From positions 1-31,442 of the forward strand of contig DASRHK010000121.1 in assembly GCA_035650495.1 (NCBI GenBank): a stretch of 31,442 nt of DNA, given 5' to 3'. The notes under the pieces are model-generated. The model had not been told where the DNA came from. It made no database searches and saw only the letters and a program-made list of their open reading frames with translations. This document shows positions 1 through 7,637 of this stretch, one piece after another; the first letter of the stretch is position 1; the number at the start of each line of letters is the position of its first letter. Position numbers and translations under genes: made by a program. The stretch is from DASRHK01 sp035650495. GTDB taxonomy: Bacteria; Pseudomonadota; Gammaproteobacteria; Nevskiales; Nevskiaceae.

Positions 1-579
1 ATGGTTGCCCGCAACCTGGAGGTTGCGCGCGGCGACCGTGCGATCCTCCGGGACCTGAGTTTCACGATCGCGCCGGGGGAAGCGCTGCACATCTGCGGTC
101 GCAACGGCGCGGGCAAGACGAGCCTGCTGGAAGTCCTCGCGGGACTGCGTCTTTCCGAATCCGGCGAGCTCTCGGGTGGTCCGCAGCCAGGCGACATGCA
201 CTACGTCGGCGTGCGCAACGCGCTGTCGCCGATGCTGACGCCGCTGCAGAACCTCGAGTTCTGGTGCGGCCTGAATGGAATCGACGCGAGCGGCGCGGTC
301 GATGCGCTCAAAGTATTCGCCGTCGCGCCGTATCGACATCGACCGTGCCGGACCTTGTCGAACGGACAGCGCCGCCGCGTCGCGCTCGCGCGTCTGTTGC
401 TCGCGCCGCGCGCGTGGTGGCTGCTCGACGAGCCGCTCAACGCGCTCGACCATGCGGGCGCCGAGCTGCTCGTCCATTTCCTGAGCACGCATCTGCGCAA
501 CGGCGGCGCTGCCGTCATCGCGAGTCATCAATCGTTGCCGGCTCACGTCGACGGACTGCGCCGACTGGACCTCGCATGA
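1..579 (+). CDS. ccmA: Heme exporter ATP-binding protein CcmA (5' end at window edge)
   Basis: ATPase of the CcmAB(CD) ABC complex, which drives release of heme-loaded CcmE during System I cytochrome c maturation; it acts on the cytoplasmic face of the inner membrane. Visible motifs are the Walker A loop GRNGAGKT (residues 33-40), an ABC signature LSNGQ (119-123) and Walker B LLDEP (141-145). The 192 codons are slightly fewer than the roughly 200-207 usual for CcmA. The first base of the window is the A of an ATG, so the true start may be this codon or one a few codons upstream outside the window. The stop overlaps the ccmB start (ATGA). CcmA identity rests on the short ABC domain plus ccmB-ccmI immediately downstream. 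Confidence 0.95.
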   Translation: MVARNLEVARGDRAILRDLSFTIAPGEALHICGRNGAGKTSLLEVLAGLRLSESGELSGGPQPGDMHYVGVRNALSPMLTPLQNLEFWCGLNGIDASGAVDALKVFAVAPYRHRPCRTLSNGQRRRVALARLLLAPRAWWLLDEPLNALDHAGAELLVHFLSTHLRNGGAAVIASHQSLPAHVDGLRRLDLA

Positions 580-1244
580 TGGGCTCCGCACTCGCAGTGT
601 TGCGCCGCGAAGCGCAGCTCGCATTTGCGCGCCGAGGGGAGGTCATCCAGCCGCTGCTGCTCTACGTGCTGATCGTCACCTTGTTCGGCCTCGGCGCCGA
701 GCCGAACAGTCCGGTGGTGCAGAAAGCCGCCGCGGACATCGTCTGGATTGCAGCGCTGCTGTCGAGCCTGCTCGGACTCGATCGGCTGTTCCGCGACGAC
801 CTGGAGGACGGCACGCTCGAGCAATGGCTGATCGCACCGGCGCCGGCGACGGAGATCGTCGCGCTCAAGCTGTTCGCGCATTGGCTGCTCACCGGGCTGC
901 CCCTGACGCTCGGCGCGCCGCTGCTCGCGTGGATGCTCGCGCTCCCGACCTATCCCGCATCGATCCTCGCGCTGACGCTGCTGCTCGGCAGCGTCGTCCT
1001 CGTGCTGATCGGTGGTTTCGCGGCGGCGCTGACGGTCGCGATGCCGCGCGCCGGCGCGATCCTGCCGCTGCTGATCCTGCCTCTCATGTGCCCGATCGTG
1101 ATCTTCGGCACCGGCGCCGTGCGCTCGGCGATGCACGGCTGGCCCGTGAGTGCTCCGTTATACTTTCTCGGCGCAATCGCCGTGCTCGGGATCACCTTGA
1201 TTCCCTGGGCGGTCGCCGCCGCACTCCGCAACGCGTTGGACTAA
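576..1244 (+). CDS. ccmB: Heme exporter membrane protein CcmB
   Basis: Membrane subunit partnering CcmA in the inner-membrane ABC complex. The predicted 222 residues match the usual CcmB length of about 220. The protein opens with a short cytoplasmic segment rich in Arg/Glu, then shows about six hydrophobic stretches, including LLLYVLIVTLFGLG near residue 30 and a glycine-rich LLILPLMCPIVIFGTGA segment near residue 170. The ATG at 576 overlaps the ccmA stop (ATGA), and a second ATG follows at once; the open frame extends upstream to 264, but that part overlaps ccmA in another frame and is not needed. Translational coupling to ccmA is expected. Confidence 0.95.
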   Translation: MMGSALAVLRREAQLAFARRGEVIQPLLLYVLIVTLFGLGAEPNSPVVQKAAADIVWIAALLSSLLGLDRLFRDDLEDGTLEQWLIAPAPATEIVALKLFAHWLLTGLPLTLGAPLLAWMLALPTYPASILALTLLLGSVVLVLIGGFAAALTVAMPRAGAILPLLILPLMCPIVIFGTGAVRSAMHGWPVSAPLYFLGAIAVLGITLIPWAVAAALRNALD

Positions 1245-1249
1245 CTCCC

Positions 1250-1993
1250 ATGTGGACCTGGCTGCACCGGCTGGCTTCGCCACCGACGTTCTACCGCTTT
1301 TCGGAAGCGGCGGGCGGCGTCTTCGGCTGGGCGGCGGCAGGGCTCGCGCTGATCGGGCTTTTCGGCGGCCTCGTGCTCGCGCCGGCCGATTATCAGCAGG
1401 GCGACGCGTTCCGCATCATCTATGTACACGTGCCCTCGGCGTGGCTGTCGTTGCTGACCTACACGCTGATGGCGGTCGCCGGCGCGATCGCGCTGATCTG
1501 GCGCATCAAGCTCGCCGAGTGCGTGCTCGTTTCCGCAGCGCCCGTCGGTGCGAGCTTCACCGCGCTCGCGCTCGCAACGGGCATGCTCTGGGGCAAGCCG
1601 ATGTGGGGCGCGTTCTGGGTGTGGGACGCGCGGCTCACATCGGAGCTGGTGTTGCTCTTTCTCTATCTCGGCGTGATCGCGCTGTCCCAAGCGCTCGAGG
1701 ATCCGCGCGCTGCCGCGCGTGCTTGCGCGCTGCTCGCAGTCGTCGGCGTGATCAACGTGCCGATCGTGCATTACTCGGTCGAGTGGTGGAACTCGCTGCA
1801 CCAAGGCTCGACCGTGTCGCGGCTGGGCAAGCCGGCGATTGCCGGATCGATGCTCTGGCCTCTGCTGGTGATGACGGCTGCGTTCAGCTGCTTCCTCGGC
1901 TGGGCGCTGTGCCGGCGCGCACAGACTGAGCTGTTGCGACGCGAGCGCACTTCAACGTGGGTGCGCGAGCTCGGCGAGGCTGTCCATGTCTAG
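1250..1993 (+). CDS. ccmC: Heme handling protein CcmC
   Basis: Inner-membrane protein that presents heme to CcmE in the periplasm. The 247-residue protein carries the tryptophan-rich WWD signature at 114-126 (WGKPMWGAFWVWD). The two axial-ligand histidines are found at H60 (in HVPSAW) and H184 (in LHQGST), the same numbers as in the E. coli protein as I recall it. About six membrane segments are visible. The ATG at 1250 lies 5 bases after ccmB; longer upstream frames overlap ccmB and are rejected. The 3' end overlaps the small ccmD gene by 8 bases. Confidence 0.97.
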   Translation: MWTWLHRLASPPTFYRFSEAAGGVFGWAAAGLALIGLFGGLVLAPADYQQGDAFRIIYVHVPSAWLSLLTYTLMAVAGAIALIWRIKLAECVLVSAAPVGASFTALALATGMLWGKPMWGAFWVWDARLTSELVLLFLYLGVIALSQALEDPRAAARACALLAVVGVINVPIVHYSVEWWNSLHQGSTVSRLGKPAIAGSMLWPLLVMTAAFSCFLGWALCRRAQTELLRRERTSTWVRELGEAVHV

Positions 1994-2153
1994 CAACTTC
2001 TGGAACATGGGCGGCTACGCACTGTACGTCTGGGGCAGCTATGGCCTCGCGGCGGTCGTGTTCGCATGGAACGTGATCGCCGTTCGCGCGGGACGACGCG
2101 CGGTGCAGCGGCGCCTCGTCGAAGAGATCGAGACCGATCGTGGCAATGACTAG
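1986..2153 (+). CDS. ccmD: Small heme exporter accessory protein CcmD
   Basis: A 55-codon gene that begins inside the end of ccmC. The translation starts MSSNFWNMGGYALYVWGSYG, has a single membrane segment (about residues 10-33) containing the family hallmark YVWGSYG, then a basic and acidic tail (RRAVQRRLVEEIET). CcmD is a small inner-membrane subunit that helps release holo-CcmE from the CcmABC complex. Its position between ccmC and ccmE and the overlap on both sides (8 bases each) match the standard ccm order. Confidence 0.93.
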   Translation: MSSNFWNMGGYALYVWGSYGLAAVVFAWNVIAVRAGRRAVQRRLVEEIETDRGND

Positions 2154-2610
2154 GCGTCAGCGACGCATGACCGCCGTGGGCGCGCTGCTCGCGGGGCTCG
2201 CGCTCGCCACCGGGCTCGGCGTCACCGCTTTCAAGAAGAACCTGATGTATTTCTACACGCCGAGCGATCTCGCGACCGGGACCGTCGGGCCCGGGCAGAA
2301 GCTGCGCCTCGGCGGTCTCGTCGAGCGCGGCAGCGTGAAGCATGGCGACGGGCTCAACGTCGAGTTCGTGCTCGGCGATTGCATGCACTCGCTGCCGGTG
2401 CGCTACGACGGCATCCTTCCCGATCTGTTCCGCGAAGGGCAGGGCATCGTCGCGACCGGAACGCTCGACGCGAGCGGCCGCTTCGTCGCCGACGAGGTCC
2501 TCGCCAAGCACGACGAGAACTACATGCCGCCGCAGCTCGCGAAGTCGCTGAAGGACGGATCGGGGCATTCCTGCGCGCCGTTCAAGTCCGTCATGGGCGC
2601 GAGCCAATGA
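2146..2610 (+). CDS. ccmE: Periplasmic heme chaperone CcmE
   Basis: Membrane-anchored OB-fold chaperone that binds heme covalently and carries it to CcmF. From the ATG at 2146 the protein has 154 residues: an N-terminal membrane anchor (about 8-28), then the conserved start of the periplasmic domain (FYTPSDL). The heme-attachment motif HDENY places the covalent His at 122 and the nearby Tyr at 126. A GTG two codons upstream (2140) is an alternative start; the ATG is preferred because it overlaps ccmD in the usual way. A C-terminal His-Ser-Cys (GHSCAP) adds an uncommon cysteine. The stop overlaps the ccmF ATG. Confidence 0.97.
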   Translation: MTRRQRRMTAVGALLAGLALATGLGVTAFKKNLMYFYTPSDLATGTVGPGQKLRLGGLVERGSVKHGDGLNVEFVLGDCMHSLPVRYDGILPDLFREGQGIVATGTLDASGRFVADEVLAKHDENYMPPQLAKSLKDGSGHSCAPFKSVMGASQ

Positions 2611-4550
2611 TTCCGGAGCTCGGACATTACGCGCTGATCCTTGCGCTCGGCGTCGCGATGCTGCAGGTGATCTTGCCGATCTATGGCTGGCGCTCCCGCG
2701 ACGCCGCAGCGCTCGCCGCGGGCCCGACCGCCGCGCTCACGCAAGGCGCGCTCGTCGCGCTCGCATATTTCTGCCTCACGTGGTCGTTCGTGCACAACGA
2801 TTTCTCGGTGCTCTACGTCGCGTCGAACTCGCACTCCGAATTGCCGCTGATGTATCGCATCACGGCGGTGTGGGGCGCGCACGAAGGCTCGATCCTTCTG
2901 TGGCTCCTGATGCTGTCGGGCTGGAGCTGCGCGGTGGTGCTCGCGGGACGCCGCTTGCCCGCCGACATCCTCGGGCTCGTCAGTGCCGTACTCGGGCTCA
3001 TCGGGGTCGGCTTCCTGCTGTTCTTGTTGATCACCTCGAATCCGTTCGCGCGCTTGGTTCCTGCCGCCGCGGAAGGCCGCGATCTCAATCCGCTCCTGCA
3101 GGATCCCGGCATGGCGATCCATCCGCCGATGCTCTACATGGGCTATGTCGGCTTCTCGGTCGCGTTCGCGTTCTCGATCGCCGCGTTACTCACGGGTCGG
3201 CTCGATTCGGCCTGGATGCGCTGGACGCGGCCGTGGACGACGCTCGCGTGGACGTTCCTCACGATGGGCATCACGCTCGGATCATGGTGGGCATATAACG
3301 AGCTCGGCTGGGGCGGCTGGTGGTTCTGGGATCCGGTGGAGAACGCGTCGTTCATGCCGTGGCTCGTCGGCACCGCGCTGATCCATTCGCTCGCGGTGAC
3401 CGAGAAGCGCGGCTTGCTGAAATCCTGGACCGTGCTGCTCGCGATCCTCGCGTTCGCGCTCTCGCTGCTCGGGACGTTCCTGGTTCGCTCCGGCGTGCTC
3501 GTGTCGGTGCACGCGTTCGCCTCCGATCCGGCGCGCGGCATCTTCATCCTGGCGTTCCTCGCGATCATGGTCGGCGGCGCGCTCGGGCTCTACGCGTGGC
3601 GCGGGCCGAAGCTCGTCGCCGAAGGCGAGCTGCCGTTCTGGTCGCGCGAGTTCCTCCTGCTGCTCAACAACATCTTCCTGGTCGTCGCGGCCGCGGCGGT
3701 GCTCGCGGGCACGCTGTCGCCGATCATCGCGGAGAGCTTCAACTACAAGATGTCGGTCGGCCCGCCGTTCTTCGGCACCGTGTTCCCGATGTTCGTGGTG
3801 CCGCTGCTCGCGCTCGTCGCGTTCGCATCGGTGATCTCCTGGAAGCGTGGACGTTGGGACGAAGCGGCGCGGCGCATGCGCATTCCGGCGTTCAATGCAG
3901 TCCTGGCGCTCGCGTTGCCGTGGTTGCTCGAGCATCGCGGCACGATCGTCGCGTGCGCGGGCGCGACGCTCGCGGTCTGGGTGATCGGCGCCACGCTGGT
4001 CGAGCCGATCCGCCGCATCCGCGCCAAGGCCGGCATTCCGCGCGCCATTGCCGGCATGACGCTCGCGCATCTGGGCCTTGGCGTGTGGGCGCTCGGCGTC
4101 GCGTTCGTCTCCAGTTTCAGCGTCGAGCGCGACGTGCGTCTCGCAAAGGGTGCGTCGGCGTCGCTCGGTGGCTACGAGTTCACGCTCAACGACGTGCAGC
4201 GCGAGAGCGGCCCGAACTACGACGGCGATCGCGGATCGGTCAGCGTGCGGCGCAACGGCGCGTCGATCGCGGAGCTCGCGCCCGAGAAGCGGCTCTATCA
4301 CTCGCAAGGGCAGGTGCAGACGGAATCGGCGGTCGATCACAACCTGCGTCGCGATTTGTACGTCTCGCTTGGCGAAGCGGTCGGCGATCAGGGCGAGTGG
4401 ACGCTGCGCCTGTACTACAAGCCGATGATGCGGATGGTCTGGCTCGGCGGCGTGCTCATGTTCCTCGGCGGATTGCTCGCGGCGACCGACCGACGCTATC
4501 GCCTCGCGGCGGCGCGACACCCCGCGCCCGCGGATGCGCTGACCGCGTGA
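2607..4550 (+). CDS. ccmF: Heme lyase CcmF
   Basis: Large inner-membrane subunit of the holocytochrome c synthase, joining heme from CcmE to reduced apocytochrome. The 647 residues equal the usual length. The WWD heme-binding signature WGGWWFWD is at 235-242, followed by PVENASFMPWL. Candidate heme-ligand histidines lie at 172 (HPPMLYMG), 260 (HSLAVTEKRG), 302 (SVHAFASDP) and 488 (AHLGLG). Many membrane segments span the chain, with a soluble stretch around residues 500-610. The ATG overlaps the ccmE stop (ATGA), and the last bases overlap the GTG of ccmG (GTGA). Confidence 0.98.
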   Translation: MIPELGHYALILALGVAMLQVILPIYGWRSRDAAALAAGPTAALTQGALVALAYFCLTWSFVHNDFSVLYVASNSHSELPLMYRITAVWGAHEGSILLWLLMLSGWSCAVVLAGRRLPADILGLVSAVLGLIGVGFLLFLLITSNPFARLVPAAAEGRDLNPLLQDPGMAIHPPMLYMGYVGFSVAFAFSIAALLTGRLDSAWMRWTRPWTTLAWTFLTMGITLGSWWAYNELGWGGWWFWDPVENASFMPWLVGTALIHSLAVTEKRGLLKSWTVLLAILAFALSLLGTFLVRSGVLVSVHAFASDPARGIFILAFLAIMVGGALGLYAWRGPKLVAEGELPFWSREFLLLLNNIFLVVAAAAVLAGTLSPIIAESFNYKMSVGPPFFGTVFPMFVVPLLALVAFASVISWKRGRWDEAARRMRIPAFNAVLALALPWLLEHRGTIVACAGATLAVWVIGATLVEPIRRIRAKAGIPRAIAGMTLAHLGLGVWALGVAFVSSFSVERDVRLAKGASASLGGYEFTLNDVQRESGPNYDGDRGSVSVRRNGASIAELAPEKRLYHSQGQVQTESAVDHNLRRDLYVSLGEAVGDQGEWTLRLYYKPMMRMVWLGGVLMFLGGLLAATDRRYRLAAARHPAPADALTA

Positions 4551-5068
4551 AAGCCCGTTACCTCGTTCCCGTCGCGATCCTCGCGGCGCTGCTCGTGTTC
4601 CTCGGGATTGGCCTGTCGCGCGATCCGCGGGAGATCCCGTCGCCGCTGATCGGCAAGCCGGCGCCGTCGTTCACACTGCCGGGCCTCAACGGACAACCGC
4701 CGCAGATGACCGAGCAGAACCTGCACGGCCGTCCGCTGCTGGTGAATTTCTTTGCGAGCTGGTGCCAGGGCTGTCAGGTCGAGCATCCGTTGCTCCTGCA
4801 GCTTTCGCAGCAAGGCGTCGAGATCGTCGGCATGGATTACAAGGACACCGACGCCGACGGCGCCGCGTGGCTCGCGCGTCACGGTAATCCGTATCGCGCG
4901 GTGATCGCCGACGCAAAAGGGAGCGCGGGACTCGATTGGGGCGTCTACGGCGTTCCCGAGACCTACGTGCTCGATGCGAGCGGCACCATCGTGTTCAAGC
5001 AGATCGGGCCGGTCACCGAAGAAGTCTGGCGCGACAAGATCGCTCCGCTGCTCGGCGTGCGGCGATGA
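4547..5068 (+). CDS. ccmG: Thiol:disulfide interchange protein CcmG/DsbE
   Basis: Membrane-anchored periplasmic thioredoxin that reduces apocytochrome c or CcmH. From the GTG at 4547 the protein has 173 residues, with an N-terminal anchor (about 6-22), then the AhpC/TSA-like fold. The redox centre is WCQGC (C73, C76) and the cis-proline loop is GVPETY. Longer upstream frames overlap ccmF and are rejected; the GTG start overlaps the ccmF stop by 4 bases as elsewhere in this operon. The Gln-Gly dipeptide between the cysteines is less common than Pro-containing versions in this family. Confidence 0.95.
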   Translation: MKARYLVPVAILAALLVFLGIGLSRDPREIPSPLIGKPAPSFTLPGLNGQPPQMTEQNLHGRPLLVNFFASWCQGCQVEHPLLLQLSQQGVEIVGMDYKDTDADGAAWLARHGNPYRAVIADAKGSAGLDWGVYGVPETYVLDASGTIVFKQIGPVTEEVWRDKIAPLLGVRR

Positions 5069-5505
5069 GGACTGCGATCGCGCTGTTCTTGGTCGCGATC
5101 GGCGCGGCACACGCGGCCGATTTGAGCGCCGATCAGGACGCGCGTTATCAAGCGCTGATCCAGGAGCTGCGCTGTCTCGTCTGCCAGAACCAGAGCATCG
5201 CCGAATCGAACGCTCCGCTCGCGGCAGATCTGCGTGATCAAGTCTCCGCGCAGATCATCGCAGGCAAGAGCGACGACGAGATCCTCGACTATCTCACCGC
5301 GCGCTACGGCGACTTCGTGCGCTATCGACCGCCGCTGAACTCGCGAACGTTCCTGCTCTGGTTCTCCCCGGGATTGCTGCTGATCGCGGGACTCGCGATC
5401 GCGTGGCGCGTCGCGCGACGTCGCGCGGACGTGGCCGCCGCGCCGGCGGTCGACCAGAGCAAAGTGCAAGAGCTGTTGCGGCGAGTCGAGGAGCACAAAT
5501 CATGA
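5065..5505 (+). CDS. ccmH: Cytochrome c maturation thioreductase CcmH (N-terminal type)
   Basis: Periplasmic, membrane-anchored three-helix protein that interacts with apocytochrome CXXCH. The 146-residue product has a signal peptide (cleavage near AAHAA, residues 14-18), the hallmark LRCLVCQNQS with C37 and C40, the conserved RYGDFVRYRPP segment, and one C-terminal membrane helix (about 95-113). It corresponds to the N-terminal part of E. coli CcmH; the TPR part is encoded separately by ccmI, as in Pseudomonas. The start overlaps the ccmG stop (ATGA). Confidence 0.96.
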   Translation: MRTAIALFLVAIGAAHAADLSADQDARYQALIQELRCLVCQNQSIAESNAPLAADLRDQVSAQIIAGKSDDEILDYLTARYGDFVRYRPPLNSRTFLLWFSPGLLLIAGLAIAWRVARRRADVAAAPAVDQSKVQELLRRVEEHKS

Positions 5506-6707
5506 TGCTCGGCATCCTTGTCGTGATGCTGACGCTGGTCGCTGCGATCGCGCTGACGCGGCCGTGGTGGAGCAGCGCGTTCGCGCAGCGGATGTCGCGC
5601 GAGCGCGCGAACGTCGTCGTCTATCGCACGCGGCTCGCGGAGATCGAGCACGAAGTCGCCGCGGGAAATGTCGACGCGGAATCCGCGCAGGCGCTGAAGC
5701 TCGAGCTGCAGCAGCGGCTGCTCGCGGACGCGGCGCAGGAATCTCCGTCCGACGCTGTTACGCAACGTTCCTCGATGCGCGTCGCGCTGTTCGTCGGCGT
5801 CTTCCTACCCATATTCGCGGGTGTCTGGTACTACGCCAACGGCAGCTGGCGCGCGCAGGAGGCGCTCGCGCACGGCGGCGCGATGCCCGATCCGCAGCAG
5901 GCTCAGATCGAAGGCATGGTGCAGAGCCTCGCGCAGCGCTTGCAGCAGAATCCCGACGACGCGGAAGGCTGGTCGATGCTCGGCCGCTCGTACTTCGTGC
6001 TCAAGCGCTACAGCGAATCCGCGCAGGCGTACGACCGCGCGAATCAGTTGAAGCAAGCCAACGATCCCGATCTGCTCGTTGCCGAGGGCGCGGCGATCGC
6101 GCTCGCAGCCGACGGCGATCTCTCCGGCAAGCCGCGCGAGCTGTTCGATGCGGCGCTCAAGCTCGATCCGGATCACCTGCGCGCGTTGTGGTTCGCGGGG
6201 CAGGCCGCGGCGCAAGCGGGCGATGCCGCGACCGCGCAGGCGCACTGGCAGCGATTGCTGAAACAGAACCTGCCGGACGATCTGCGCGCCACCGTCGAGG
6301 ATCAGTTGCGTGAGATCGGCGCCGCGCCGGAAGCAGCGCTCGCAAAAGTCGCTGCGGGCGGGCCGAGCCTGCACGTGAAAGTCGACGTCGCGCCGGCCCT
6401 CGCGGGCAAGCGCAAGCCCGATCAGGTGCTCTACGTGTTTGCCAAGGCGGCGCAAGGCCCGCCGATGCCGCTCGCGGTCCAGAAGCTGCGGCCGCAGTCG
6501 TGGCCGGTCGAGCTCACGCTCGACGATTCGATGGCGATGGCGCCGGCGTTGAAGCTCTCCGGCTTCGATCGCTGGATCGTCACTGCGCGCCTGGGTGCGG
6601 AAGGCTCGCCGATGGCGCAGCCCGGCGATCTGCAGGGGCAGGTCGTGGTATCGCGCGGCGCTTCGCCGCAGAATGTCGACGTCGTGATCTCCGAACAGGT
6701 CCCATAG
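5502..6707 (+). CDS. ccmI: Apocytochrome c chaperone CcmI
   Basis: TPR protein that captures the C-terminus of apocytochrome c for the CcmF/CcmH ligase. The 401-residue product has an N-terminal membrane helix (2-20), a cytoplasmic coiled segment with the typical VYRTRLAEIEHE motif, a second membrane helix near residues 90-110, a periplasmic TPR region (about 150-270, with NPDDAEGWSMLGRSYFVLKR as a clear repeat), and a C-terminal beta-rich domain (about 315-401). The ATG overlaps the ccmH stop. It is the last ccm gene; the next gene begins 2 bases after its TAG. Confidence 0.94.
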   Translation: MMLGILVVMLTLVAAIALTRPWWSSAFAQRMSRERANVVVYRTRLAEIEHEVAAGNVDAESAQALKLELQQRLLADAAQESPSDAVTQRSSMRVALFVGVFLPIFAGVWYYANGSWRAQEALAHGGAMPDPQQAQIEGMVQSLAQRLQQNPDDAEGWSMLGRSYFVLKRYSESAQAYDRANQLKQANDPDLLVAEGAAIALAADGDLSGKPRELFDAALKLDPDHLRALWFAGQAAAQAGDAATAQAHWQRLLKQNLPDDLRATVEDQLREIGAAPEAALAKVAAGGPSLHVKVDVAPALAGKRKPDQVLYVFAKAAQGPPMPLAVQKLRPQSWPVELTLDDSMAMAPALKLSGFDRWIVTARLGAEGSPMAQPGDLQGQVVVSRGASPQNVDVVISEQVP

Positions 6708-6709
6708 CC

Positions 6710-7579
6710 ATGACGACTCTCACGCTCGAGAAGATGCCGGCCACCGGCGCCAACTATCTCAAGGCGGCGCTCTCGCTCTCGCGCAAGGCCGAAGGCGCAG
6801 TCGCGATCCCGTCCCTGTCGGCGACGCTGCCGGAGTTGCGCGTCGATCCGGCGCAGCTCAACGCGTATCGCGAGATCTGCGGGTTCGCCGCCGGCGAAAC
6901 GCTGCCGATCACGTTCCCGCAGGTGATCGCCGCGGCGATCCAGATGCATCTGCTCAATCAACCCGGATTCCCGATCCCGCTGATCGGGCTCGTGCACCTG
7001 CGCAACAAGATCGAGCAGCAGCGGCCACTGAAAGCGGACGAGTCGTTCGCCGTGAACGTCCGCATCGAGGGCGAGGGCAGCCAGCACAGCGACAAGGGCC
7101 TCGAGTTCGACATCGTCACGACGTTCTCCGTCGGCGACGAAGAGCTCTGGCAATGCGCGGCGACGGTGCTTCATCGTGCGAAGAAGAAATCGGAGAAGCC
7201 GTCGGGCAAGAAGCCGGTCGCCAAGGGCGACGACGCGCTGCACCACTACGAAAGCTTCGACGCGCCTGAGGACATCGGCCGTCGCTACGGCCGCATCTCC
7301 GGCGACATGAATCCGATCCATCTGTATCCGCTCACCGCGCGATTGTTCGGGTATCCCAAGGCGATCGCACACGGCATGTGGTCGCTGGCGCGCTGCGCGG
7401 CGATCCTCGAGCCTCATCTGGGCGCCGCGCCGCGGCGGCTCGACTGCGCGTTCAAGCAGCCCTTGTTCCTGCCGGGCCGCGTCGCGCTGAAGCACCACTC
7501 CGTCGCTGCAGGCATCGATTTCAGCTTGTTGGCGCGCAACTCCGACAAGGTTCATCTGGTCGGAAGCTTGCTGCGCTAA
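6710..7579 (+). CDS. MaoC-like double-hotdog (R)-hydratase/dehydratase
   Basis: Predicted cytoplasmic enzyme of the MaoC/(R)-enoyl-CoA hydratase group, which hydrates or dehydrates acyl-thioesters. The 289-residue chain has two hotdog halves: a degenerate N-terminal half (about 40-160) and a C-terminal half with the hydratase-2 motif YGRISGDMNPIHL, giving catalytic candidates D199 and H204, followed by the conserved AHGMW. The size and layout resemble the mycobacterial HtdX type. It starts 2 bases after ccmI, so it is probably cotranscribed with ccm genes despite having no known role in cytochrome maturation. The substrate cannot be told from sequence. Confidence 0.85.
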   Translation: MTTLTLEKMPATGANYLKAALSLSRKAEGAVAIPSLSATLPELRVDPAQLNAYREICGFAAGETLPITFPQVIAAAIQMHLLNQPGFPIPLIGLVHLRNKIEQQRPLKADESFAVNVRIEGEGSQHSDKGLEFDIVTTFSVGDEELWQCAATVLHRAKKKSEKPSGKKPVAKGDDALHHYESFDAPEDIGRRYGRISGDMNPIHLYPLTARLFGYPKAIAHGMWSLARCAAILEPHLGAAPRRLDCAFKQPLFLPGRVALKHHSVAAGIDFSLLARNSDKVHLVGSLLR

Positions 7580-7587
7580 ACTAGCGC
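7573..7587 (+). promoter_or_regulatory. Putative galU promoter -10 within a palindrome
   Basis: An inverted repeat GCGCTA-AAC-TAGCGC (6-base arms) overlaps the end of the preceding gene and contains the -10-like hexamer TAAACT (7577-7582, 4 of 6 consensus). No convincing -35 is visible at 16-18 bases spacing. Transcription would begin near 7589, giving a leader of about 50 bases before galU. Inference from sequence only. Confidence 0.35.
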
Positions 7588-7618
7588 CCCGCGGGAAGTT
7601 TTGGGGCACCGCCCGCGG
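7586..7618 (+). promoter_or_regulatory. galU leader with two mutually exclusive stems
   Basis: CCGCGGG (7589-7595) is complementary to CCCGCGG (7612-7618), and GCCCC (7586-7590) is complementary to GGGGC (7603-7607). The two stems share bases and cannot form together. There is no U-run after the second stem, so a classical intrinsic terminator is not supported; it may terminate the upstream operon weakly, or shape the galU leader. Confidence 0.3.
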
Positions 7619-7637
7619 ACAGAACAAGGAGCGAACA

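Noticed and set aside
1159..1164. TATACT inside ccmB as a possible internal promoter for ccmC onward
   Set aside because: No -35 at suitable spacing, it lies in coding sequence, and the operon is tightly coupled.
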